Shown: one piece after another, positions 1-6,145 of the stretch
Numbering within the stretch: position 1 is the first letter of the stretch
Layout of the letters: every line of letters begins with the position of its first letter
From: Pyrobaculum sp.
GTDB taxonomy: Archaea; Thermoproteota; Thermoprotei; Thermoproteales; Thermoproteaceae
Length of the DNA stretch: 7,169 nt
NCBI GenBank assembly: GCA_009903905.1
Contig: WYEI01000187.1
Location: 1-7,169, forward strand
Direction of reading: 5' to 3'
Position numbers and translations under genes: made by a program
The notes under the pieces: model-generated
What the model saw: the letters and a program-made list of their open reading frames with translations, nothing else
What the model was told of the DNA's origin: nothing
Database searches by the model: none

Positions 1-660
1 CGCCTCCTCCAGCTCCGCAGCCCTCTTCTCGGCCTCCTCCAGCCTCCGCCGCAAGTCGTCCAGCCTGCTCCTCAACACGGGGAGCCTCTTCTCCAGCTCC
101 TCCAGCCGGCCGCCTGCCCGTTCCCGCCGGGCTCTAAACTCGTCGTGTACGTCCTTTACCACCTCGTCCACCTTGTCGAACTCGTCGAGGCGAAAGATGC
201 GGTCTATGTAGTCGGTCTCCTGCAGTATCCTCCTCAACTCCCCCTGCCGGATGTAGAGCAGATGTGCGTATTCGTCCAGCCTAAGGCCCAGCTTCGAGAC
301 GAGAGTCGCCGTGACGTCTGAGTCGCCCCGCGCCACCACGCCACCGTCCACCGCCAGGTACGTGCCGGAGGAGACCGTCCCCTCTTCGCCGAATCTCCTA
401 ACGACGACGATCTCCCGGCCCCCGTGGCTTATGTACAGCTTCACCTCGCCCCACGCGGCGCCTCTCCGGAGGAAGTGGCTCCACCTCCTGCCGCCCCACC
501 TAGTCACCCACTGCGACCCGAAGAGCGCCACAGAGATGGCCTCCATAAGCGAAGTCTTGCCGGCGCCGTTGGCGCCGTAGATGAAGTTGACGCCCTCGCC
601 GAACCTAAAAGAGGCCTTGTCGTAGGCCTTGAAGTTTACGATCTCGATCTTCTTAATCAT
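1..660 (-). CDS. rad50: Rad50 double-strand-break repair ATPase, N-terminal part (runs off the left edge)
   Basis: The 220 codons present are the N-terminal ATPase lobe of Rad50, the SMC-like ATPase that pairs with Mre11 to bind, tether and process DNA ends. The protein opens with MIKKIEIVNFKAY, typical of the family. The Walker A motif GANGAGKT lies at residues 29-36 and the Q-loop (YIRQGEL) places Gln139 as the likely metal/ATP contact. From about residue 165 it becomes a heptad-like, Glu/Arg/Leu-rich coiled coil that is still open at position 1. The zinc-hook CxxC, the signature motif and Walker B lie outside the window; archaeal Rad50 proteins are usually near 850-900 residues. The ATG at 660 overlaps the mre11 stop by 8 bases, so the two are probably co-translated. 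Residues 51-70 hold an unusual density of Trp and Arg. Identity is secure; the incompleteness is a window effect, not a pseudogene. Confidence 0.96.
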   Translation of the reverse strand, partial: MIKKIEIVNFKAYDKASFRFGEGVNFIYGANGAGKTSLMEAISVALFGSQWVTRWGGRRWSHFLRRGAAWGEVKLYISHGGREIVVVRRFGEEGTVSSGTYLAVDGGVVARGDSDVTATLVSKLGLRLDEYAHLLYIRQGELRRILQETDYIDRIFRLDEFDKVDEVVKDVHDEFRARRERAGGRLEELEKRLPVLRSRLDDLRRRLEEAEKRAAELEEA

Positions 661-1813
661 ACAGAGCCTTTAGGAGGAGTCTTTTCGCCGCCTCTTTCTC
701 GCCGTCGCGTATAAGCTCCATAGCCTTAAGCACCACGTCTGCGTGGGGGCCCAGCTTCTCTTTCATGATGCGCCACAGCTCCTCCACGGCGGTGCCCCTC
801 AGCGCCACAGCATTCTGCGGCAAGGACGTCCTGTCCACCGCATCTACATGAAGCGCCTTGGAGAACCTCGACGCCAGCTGCCCCGTCTTGAGGCCGCCCT
901 CTACGATGCCCCACAGCTCGAGCCTCACCACGGCGCCTTCTCTGTCGAAGAGCTTCGCCGCCTCCTCCACAGCGGAGATTGCCTCTTTGACCTCGCGGAT
1001 GAAGAGCCTAACTCTATAAAGCGGCCTCCGGGGAGGTAGAGAGATCGGCTTAAGCGACGCCGCCTTCCCCGCCACATCTATAAGCACGACGCCCTTCTGG
1101 GCAACGTCTTGCGCCTTCTCGAAGCCGCCTCTGTAGTCCCAAGTCTCGAACTCCCCCACGTCCCAGATCTCCAACGAGCCGGCCCAAACGGCGCCTGCCG
1201 GATGCTTGGCCAGGTGGTCGTGGACGTGGCCCGCCGCTATGTGCAAATACGGCAGGCCTTGGAAGACCGCCTGCGGCATCGTGTAGTCGTCGTCCTCCGC
1301 GGGGTACCTCGCCTTGACTCCCTCCACGGCTTGGTGGATCGCGAGGATGGAGCCGGGAGGCATCCTCTGGAGCGATCCGCGGTACTCCGCGGCGTAGTCC
1401 CTAGGCGTGGCGCATGCGCCGAATATGTAGACGCCGCCCGCGTCCGCCGCCTCCCAACAGAGAAGCCGCGCCAGCCTCATCCTGTCCACAAGCCTAAGCG
1501 CCGTGTCGTATAGACACTCCCTAGGCCGGGGGCATCTCCCAGCCTCGGCCCGGTATCTGACGTAACTGAAGTCGTGGTTCCCACCTATGACGTAGAGAAC
1601 GACTCCAGCCGCCTCCACCGCCTCCACAAACCGCAGGAGGGTCTTGTTGCTCGGCCTCCTCGTGTCGAAGAGGTCGCCTGTGACCAAGACGACGTCTGCC
1701 GACTTGCCGAGCCGCAGAGCCTCCTCAAAGGCCTTGAAGTAGTCCTCCTCCCTCTCGGGCAGGTGGTACTGGGCCCTGCCCAGATGCGCGTCAGACACGT
1801 GGAGGATCTTCAT
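653..1813 (-). CDS. mre11: Mre11 nuclease (DNA double-strand break repair)
   Basis: This encodes a 386-residue Mre11, the manganese-dependent exo/endonuclease subunit of the Mre11-Rad50 complex. The calcineurin-like phosphoesterase motifs are all present: D8-x-H10 in SDAHLG, D47 in GDLFD, N79/H80 in GNHD, H160 in AIHQ, and H196-x-H198 in GHVH. The catalytic site therefore looks intact. A capping domain follows (about 270-335), and the charged helical C-terminus fits the Rad50-binding region. Length matches other archaeal Mre11 proteins. I chose the ATG at 1813 because MKILHVSDAHLG is the canonical family start and it gives an ATGA overlap with the herA stop. A GTG at 1876 in the same frame would add 21 unrelated residues over the herA zinc motif. 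Four cysteines (94, 100, 119, 134) sit in the nuclease domain, two of them in a short loop. It lies third in the nurA-herA-mre11-rad50 operon and ends 8 bases inside rad50. Confidence 0.96.
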   Translation of the reverse strand: MKILHVSDAHLGRAQYHLPEREEDYFKAFEEALRLGKSADVVLVTGDLFDTRRPSNKTLLRFVEAVEAAGVVLYVIGGNHDFSYVRYRAEAGRCPRPRECLYDTALRLVDRMRLARLLCWEAADAGGVYIFGACATPRDYAAEYRGSLQRMPPGSILAIHQAVEGVKARYPAEDDDYTMPQAVFQGLPYLHIAAGHVHDHLAKHPAGAVWAGSLEIWDVGEFETWDYRGGFEKAQDVAQKGVVLIDVAGKAASLKPISLPPRRPLYRVRLFIREVKEAISAVEEAAKLFDREGAVVRLELWGIVEGGLKTGQLASRFSKALHVDAVDRTSLPQNAVALRGTAVEELWRIMKEKLGPHADVVLKAMELIRDGEKEAAKRLLLKALYD

Positions 1814-1962
1814 ACTATCTCGACGATTTCCTCCAGCGCCTTGTAGACGTGAGGACAGGGCTTCCCGGCGCCGCACGCGCTACAGACAGGGCGCCCATCT
1901 TCTATGGTGACGGCGACCTCCCTCTCGCCATCTAGCAGAGTCACGGCTATGCGTCCGCCTTC
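1810..1962 (-). other. SWIM-like zinc-binding module at the HerA C-terminus
   Basis: Roughly the last 50 residues of HerA contain two probable beta strands (IAVTLLDG and EVAVTIEDG). They are followed by C583, C586, C592 and H594 (codons between 1884 and 1849), and then an amphipathic helix, HVYKALEEIVEIV. The order strand-strand-Cys pair-Cys-x-His-helix is that of SWIM zinc fingers (CxC...CxH), except that the first pair is C-x2-C rather than C-x-C. The translation was read directly from the reverse complement. Zinc binding and a DNA- or protein-binding role are inferred; a rubredoxin-like knuckle is the main alternative. Confidence 0.6.
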
Positions 1963-3630
1963 GCGGACCTTCCTCAGCACCTTCAGCCTAGAGGCAGAGA
2001 GCAACAGACTCGGCGTCGGAGGGGCGCTGTATAGCCTCCTCCACATCTGCGCGATGTCTGCCGTTTTGTCCACCCTCCAGGCGGCGGCTAGGTCTATGTC
2101 TGCGCCGCCGTATTCCAAAACCCTGTCTCTCACCTTGACCACCACGGGGAGCCTCACCAGGGGGCCCAGCACCACGCCCTCACCCACGTCGAGGCCCGGC
2201 AGGTTGTCGAGGAACTCCTGGGCTAGGAGCTCGCTGCTTTCTCTAACCGCCTCCTGGTCCCTGGGGTTCACTATGCGCATGATGACTTGGCTCTGGCACT
2301 GGCTTATCACGTCGGGATCCACCTTGCTCGGCCTCTGGCTCACGATGACGAGATACGCCCCGAACTTCCTCCCCTCGGAGGCGACCCTAGACAGTGCCTC
2401 GTAGGATCTGGTCTTCCGGAGTGCCTTAGGCGGCGCGAAGCGGTGCGCCTCCTCCACAAGCAACACCACCGGCCACGGGATTTGGACCCCCCTGAGGGAC
2501 CTCACATGTCTCACCCTTGCCTGAAATAACCTGTTGACGAGGTGCGCCACGACGTAGTCCTGCACCTCCTCGTTTACGCCGGCGAGGTTGAGGATGGTGA
2601 TGTCGGCCAGGAGCTTAGAGAGGGGGGTGGACCGGGAGGAGAAAACGCCCAGCCGCTGAAGCCGCCTCAGGTAGGTCAAGGCGCTGAAGATGGAGTGTCT
2701 ATCCTTCTTAGCCAATTGCCTCAAGTCCTCCATGGGGAAGTCCCCCTCGATTTTGTACTGCTGGAATAGCTTGTTCAAGGCTGCCTCGCCCCGGAGGGCT
2801 GTGTGGAGCACCAACCTGAGGAAGGAAAGCCCCAGGGGCTTGCCGGTGGACTTCTTAACCTTCTTGGCGTAGGACCAGGCGAGGTATATGGCGTAGCGGA
2901 TCTTCTTCGCGCCTGGGGGGACCCCCGCCGCGTTGGCCAAGGCGTCTGGCTCGCCGTCTAGCACCCCTATTTTATACATCAAATCGCCGGTGTGGTGCCT
3001 AGACACCTTCACCACCTTCGCCGTGTAGGGCCCCAGCTTGTAGATGCTGTCTCTTATGGGGACGTACTCGCCGTGTGGGTCGATGACTACGATCTTCGCC
3101 CCCTTCTTTAGAAGCTCCTCTATCAAGACCACGGAGAACCAGGTCTTGCCGCTGCCGGTCGCCGCTATGATCGCCACGTGTCTCTTAACGCCGTTGAGGT
3201 CTAGGCAGATGTCTAAGTTGCGGCTCGCCAGCCTCCCCACGCAGAGGCCGTGCTCCACCCTAAACAACTCGGCGATTTCCTCATCCTCGGCGAGGTAGAG
3301 GGGAGACCCTATCCTGGGCGGGTGCTTCGGCTGTCTGAGGTCCCCGCCGTGGACGTACCCCAGCACCTTGACCTTGGCTATCTGCACCTCCAGTATGTTG
3401 TCAGACACCTCCCTGATCACGCTATACAACGGGAGATCCCTCTTGGCGGAGTAGGGGTCCCTATATAGCCTGACGATCTGGCCGAGAAGCCTCACGTTGA
3501 CGTACTCGCCTCCGTCGTGCTCCACGTGGTCCACCGCCACGTAGTCGTAGAGGCTGATGGGCTTCTCCGGGTCCAGCGTGGCGAGGAACTCGAAGGGGGT
3601 GGCCGCGGCGACGACGTACCCGATCCTCAT
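1810..3630 (-). CDS. herA: HerA bipolar DNA translocase/helicase with C-terminal zinc-motif extension
   Basis: This encodes a 606-residue HerA, the FtsK/VirB4-like hexameric ATPase that works with NurA to resect DNA ends. Residues 1-150 form the small beta-rich HAS-barrel region. Walker A is AATGSGKT at 156-163 (K162). Walker B is VVLLVEEAH at 388-396 (E394 probably catalytic). EGRKFG at 419-424 offers a likely arginine finger (R421), followed by SQRPS at 431-435. The usual HerA core seems to end near GGADIDLAAAW (508-518). About 90 more residues follow, ending in C583-x2-C586-x5-C592-x-H594 and a short helix, a SWIM-like zinc motif. The start is chosen at the ATG at 3630, whose ATGA overlaps the nurA stop; a GTG three codons upstream (3639) is the alternative. 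The herA stop overlaps the mre11 ATG by four bases. The core identity is firm; the function of the extension is unknown. Confidence 0.95.
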   Translation of the reverse strand: MRIGYVVAAATPFEFLATLDPEKPISLYDYVAVDHVEHDGGEYVNVRLLGQIVRLYRDPYSAKRDLPLYSVIREVSDNILEVQIAKVKVLGYVHGGDLRQPKHPPRIGSPLYLAEDEEIAELFRVEHGLCVGRLASRNLDICLDLNGVKRHVAIIAATGSGKTWFSVVLIEELLKKGAKIVVIDPHGEYVPIRDSIYKLGPYTAKVVKVSRHHTGDLMYKIGVLDGEPDALANAAGVPPGAKKIRYAIYLAWSYAKKVKKSTGKPLGLSFLRLVLHTALRGEAALNKLFQQYKIEGDFPMEDLRQLAKKDRHSIFSALTYLRRLQRLGVFSSRSTPLSKLLADITILNLAGVNEEVQDYVVAHLVNRLFQARVRHVRSLRGVQIPWPVVLLVEEAHRFAPPKALRKTRSYEALSRVASEGRKFGAYLVIVSQRPSKVDPDVISQCQSQVIMRIVNPRDQEAVRESSELLAQEFLDNLPGLDVGEGVVLGPLVRLPVVVKVRDRVLEYGGADIDLAAAWRVDKTADIAQMWRRLYSAPPTPSLLLSASRLKVLRKVREGGRIAVTLLDGEREVAVTIEDGRPVCSACGAGKPCPHVYKALEEIVEIV

Positions 3631-4913
3631 AGCCCCCACGCCATCTTCACCCTCCTGGCGACGCCCACCTCCTCCGCCATCTTCTTCAGGTAGACGGCGT
3701 ACTCCGCCAGCTGGCCGGCCTTAAACGACGCCACTGCGTGGGCGTACCAAAGCCACGTGTTGTAGTGGATGGGGTCGCGGTACTGCTCCGCCAGCATTCC
3801 CACGACGTCGTCCACCTGCGCCGCGGGGTAGAAGGCCTTGACGGGGGAGCCGTCGAACATCTTGGCGCCCTCCGCCGGCAACTCCACGAGGAGAGACGCG
3901 TCGTCGCTGAGCCTGACGTAGAAGAAGTACACCTTAGGGACGGCCTCCAGCGCCTCCCTTATCCTCCCCACCACGTCGCTACCGAAGCTGTCCTTCAGCC
4001 TAAAGATGAGGGAGTCCTCCAGCCTCTCCTCCGCGGCCTTCACAAGCCTATCCACGGTGTTGATCCCCTTGTAGTTCATGTAGGCATCGCAACCGCCCAC
4101 CAACATGGGCACGGTGTAGTGGCGGGGCGGCAGAAGACCCGTGAGGAGCTCCGAGTCTGTCACAGACTGGGTCACCAGAAGCGCCATCAGCCTGGCGGCC
4201 CCGTAGTCCTGCCTCCTGGCGGTTTTGTAAAGCTCGATTAGCTCCTTCCTAAACCTCCTAATCCACAAGACGGAGTACCAGAGAAGCCCCTTCTGAAACA
4301 CGTGGTCCCGGTGCCTCTCAGCCAGCTTCTCAAACACGACGTGTTCCTTCAACAGCTTGAAGCTGTGGTCCTTCGACACGAAGACAAGCCTGGCCCCCCT
4401 GCCCTGGGCGGTTTTCAGCAGGTTGGCGAAGCTGTACAGCGCCGTGGCGAGCTCCGGCACGTAGTACAAGTTCTGGAACTCCCGCGTGAGTATTAGGTTA
4501 TGGACAAGCCGCACGGCCTTGGCGTAGAGGGAGCCGTCCATAAGCAAGACGTCCACCCCGTGTTTCTCCAGAGCCCTGATGCCCACCAGCGACTCCGCGA
4601 TTACAAGATACGCCCAGGGCAGAGAGGAGGAGTCCACAGTCGCCACGTCGGCGACGAACTCCCTTTCGATGAAGTCGGGACCCACCGCGGCCGCCCTCGC
4701 CAAGACCACATGATGCCCGTTGGAAAGCCGCACGACGCCGATGCCCCCGTCGACGCCCGCCGCCCGCAAGCCGGCGCCCATCGGCTCCACCCTCCGCCTC
4801 AACACCCGGTCCTCAAGCTCCTCCAGGGGGTACTCGTGATGAGGCCGGTTGCTCAAGTACTCCCTCAGCTTCCGACCAGCCGAAGACACGAACATGTCGA
4901 AAAAGTGATCCAC
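3627..4913 (-). CDS. nurA: NurA 5'-3' nuclease, partner of HerA
   Basis: This encodes NurA, the RNase H-fold nuclease that docks on the HerA hexamer and degrades DNA during end resection. Counting from the GTG at 4913 (428 residues), the likely metal ligands are D55 in GVDGG, E107 in IAESLVGI and D126 in LLMDGSL. Further conserved-looking family elements are VSKD (K181, D182), a YFFYVRLS strand near 330-337 and the C-terminal YAH motif (H392). The active site therefore appears complete. The start is uncertain. The frame is open back to a TTG at 4985 (452 residues), but a TATA-like box at 4933-4940 would lie inside that longer gene. The ATG at 4895 (422 residues) is another leaderless candidate. 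No ribosome binding site helps decide. It is the first gene of the operon, and its TGA overlaps the herA ATG by four bases, as expected for proteins made as a complex. Confidence 0.93.
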   Translation of the reverse strand: MDHFFDMFVSSAGRKLREYLSNRPHHEYPLEELEDRVLRRRVEPMGAGLRAAGVDGGIGVVRLSNGHHVVLARAAAVGPDFIEREFVADVATVDSSSLPWAYLVIAESLVGIRALEKHGVDVLLMDGSLYAKAVRLVHNLILTREFQNLYYVPELATALYSFANLLKTAQGRGARLVFVSKDHSFKLLKEHVVFEKLAERHRDHVFQKGLLWYSVLWIRRFRKELIELYKTARRQDYGAARLMALLVTQSVTDSELLTGLLPPRHYTVPMLVGGCDAYMNYKGINTVDRLVKAAEERLEDSLIFRLKDSFGSDVVGRIREALEAVPKVYFFYVRLSDDASLLVELPAEGAKMFDGSPVKAFYPAAQVDDVVGMLAEQYRDPIHYNTWLWYAHAVASFKAGQLAEYAVYLKKMAEEVGVARRVKMAWGL

Positions 4914-4932
4914 GCCTATTTTATCCACAGTG

Positions 4933-4940
4933 CTTATATA
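4933..4940 (-). promoter_or_regulatory. Candidate TATA box for the nurA-herA-mre11-rad50 operon
   Basis: The minus strand reads CCTATATAAGC here, the best TATA-like match upstream of nurA. Its centre is about 24 bases before the GTG at 4913. That is slightly short of the usual archaeal spacing of about 26, and it fits a leaderless or nearly leaderless transcript. A second AT-rich element (GATAAAAT, 4924-4917) is centred about 26 bases before the ATG at 4895 and is an alternative. No clear BRE is visible. Confidence 0.5.
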
Positions 4941-5002
4941 GGTGCGACTTAGGCATACCACAGGAGGGTGAACCAAAACTTTCAACGCCCAGCCACTGGC
5001 GG

Positions 5003-5020
5003 GATAAAAAACATATTAAT
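5003..5020 (+). promoter_or_regulatory. Candidate TATA region for the RavA-like/VWA operon
   Basis: The most AT-rich block of the intergenic region reads GATAAAAAACATATTAAT on the plus strand. The GATAAAAAA half is centred about 32 bases before the GTG at 5039, which would give a leader of some six bases. The ATATTAAT half is centred about 23 bases before it, which would make the message leaderless. No Shine-Dalgarno sequence precedes the GTG, consistent with leaderless first genes in crenarchaea. The exact element used cannot be fixed from sequence alone. Confidence 0.5.
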
Positions 5021-5028
5021 GGTTAACC
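5021..5028. other. Perfect 8-base palindrome GGTTAACC in the divergent intergenic region
   Basis: GGTTAACC is a perfect palindrome that ends 10 bases before the GTG of the RavA-like gene and sits just downstream of its TATA region, around the expected transcription start. A dimeric regulator bound there could block initiation, but an 8-base palindrome can easily arise by chance and no second copy was noticed nearby. Confidence 0.25.
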
Positions 5029-5038
5029 TAGATAAGGC

Positions 5039-6145
5039 GTGGAGGATGTAATCAACAAGGTGGCCCAGGTGAAGGGGACTTTAGACTCCTTGTTCTTTAA
5101 GTTCACCGACGAGGTTACGGCGGCGCTCACCGCCGTGTTGATCCGGGAAAACTTCATCTTGATAGGGCCGCCGGGCACCGCCAAGACCATGCTGGTGGCA
5201 TCCATCTCCAAGCTCCTGAAGGCAAAGTGGTTCTACCGCCTCTTAACCAAATTCACGGAGGTAGAAGAGGTCATAGGCCCCATAGACGTGGTGGAGTTAT
5301 TGAAGGGCAACGTGCGGAGGATATACACCAACTCCATAGTGGAGGCGGACTTCGCCCTGCTGGACGAGATCTTCAACGCCTCCAGCGCCATATTAAACAC
5401 CATGCTTACCATCCTCAACGAGAGGGTGATCTACGACGGCGGCCAAATCATACCGGTGAAGACCTGGACCGTCTTCGGCGCGACAAACAGGATACCAGAC
5501 GAAGAGGAGCTCCAGGCACTATACGACAGGTTCCCCTTGAGGGTGTACACGAAATACGCTGAGCCCGACGAGACCGAGCAACTGATAAAGGCCGGGCTGA
5601 GGCTTAGGAGGGACTTCGACAAGCTGAGCCCCCTTATGACCATGGACGAGGTGAAGAAGCTCCACGACTACATACAGAACTACGTCTTTGAAAACACAGA
5701 CACAGCCGTAAAACACATATCCCCAATACTCGCCTCCTACCTAGACCACGTGGTGATCTCCAACAGAACCCGCGTCAAGGTCCCCCTCTACGTCGTCGCA
5801 TACCTCACCACGCTTGGCATCAAGCCCAGCGACATAGACGCTGCCACCCTCAGAGCCGCCACCCTCAAGGTGCTGAAATACCTCGTCAAAGACAGGGAGG
5901 ACCTAGCCGAATACGAGTCCTTCCTAGCCACCCACATGCCCGGCAGCCTATCCGTCCTCTACGACATGCTTAATGAGATCAAGGCCCTAATAGCCAACAA
6001 CGCCCTCTCCATAGCCAAGGAGAAGCTCAGAGAGGCCTACGAGCTCCTAGACAAGTCGCTGGCGGACCCCGTGACTTACCGCTTCTTCCAGGTGGAGATG
6101 GCGGAGATTAAGTCCACACTGGAAATGCTTAAGTCCCAGCTGTAA
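5039..6145 (+). CDS. MoxR-family AAA+ ATPase, RavA-like
   Basis: This encodes a 368-residue AAA+ ATPase of the MoxR group, probably a ring-forming chaperone that acts with the adjacent VWA protein. Walker A is GPPGTAKT at 43-50, Walker B FALLDEIFNA at 105-114 (D109, E110), sensor 1 GATN at 147-150, and the arginine finger is probably R164 in LYDRFPLR. A sensor-2-type arginine is likely in ISNRTRVK (R243). The DEIFNASSAILNTMLTILNER stretch and the ALYDRFPLR stretch closely resemble bacterial RavA as I recall it. The last 70 residues are helical and charged, with coiled-coil character. E. coli RavA is about 500 residues and has an extra LARA domain; nothing comparable is visible here. The GTG start is well bounded, because an in-frame TAA lies at 5033. 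The TAA stop overlaps the next ATG by one base (TAATG), implying translational coupling. The cellular substrate is unknown. Confidence 0.93.
   Translation: MEDVINKVAQVKGTLDSLFFKFTDEVTAALTAVLIRENFILIGPPGTAKTMLVASISKLLKAKWFYRLLTKFTEVEEVIGPIDVVELLKGNVRRIYTNSIVEADFALLDEIFNASSAILNTMLTILNERVIYDGGQIIPVKTWTVFGATNRIPDEEELQALYDRFPLRVYTKYAEPDETEQLIKAGLRLRRDFDKLSPLMTMDEVKKLHDYIQNYVFENTDTAVKHISPILASYLDHVVISNRTRVKVPLYVVAYLTTLGIKPSDIDAATLRAATLKVLKYLVKDREDLAEYESFLATHMPGSLSVLYDMLNEIKALIANNALSIAKEKLREAYELLDKSLADPVTYRFFQVEMAEIKSTLEMLKSQL

Larger units (their letters stand above)
4914..5038. other. Divergent intergenic region between the repair operon and the RavA-like/VWA operon
   Basis: About 125 bases separate the chosen nurA start from the RavA-like GTG; it is the only real non-coding stretch in the window. 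It holds TATA-like elements for both directions, an AT-rich core at 5003-5020 and the palindrome GGTTAACC. The left part (4914-4985) remains open in the nurA frame, so it becomes coding if nurA starts at the upstream TTG. No terminator or RNA gene is visible. Confidence 0.7.

Noticed and set aside
1814..1876. Longer Mre11 starting at the GTG at 1876
   Set aside because: The added residues MRRREALSSRLQGAGG are unlike Mre11 and would overlap the herA zinc-motif codons. The ATG at 1813 gives the family-typical MKILHVSDAHLG and a tight ATGA overlap.
1904..2404. A long open frame on the plus strand opposite herA
   Set aside because: Its translation is low-complexity, rich in Ser/Leu/Thr with no recognisable motif, and it is exactly antisense to the conserved HerA core. 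GC-rich codon use on the minus strand keeps such frames open by chance. The same applies to plus-strand frames at 424-714, 1109-1513, 3738-4241 and 4500-4952.
4836..4842. GTGATGA, a perfect match to the C box of archaeal C/D guide RNAs; a similar ATGATGA occurs at 2279-2285
   Set aside because: No CTGA D or D' box follows at the expected distance in either place, and both sites lie within conserved coding sequence on the opposite strand.
4992..5000. Small inverted repeat GCCACTGGC upstream of the RavA-like gene
   Set aside because: The arms are four bases around one central base and do not extend; this is too short to support a hairpin or an operator.
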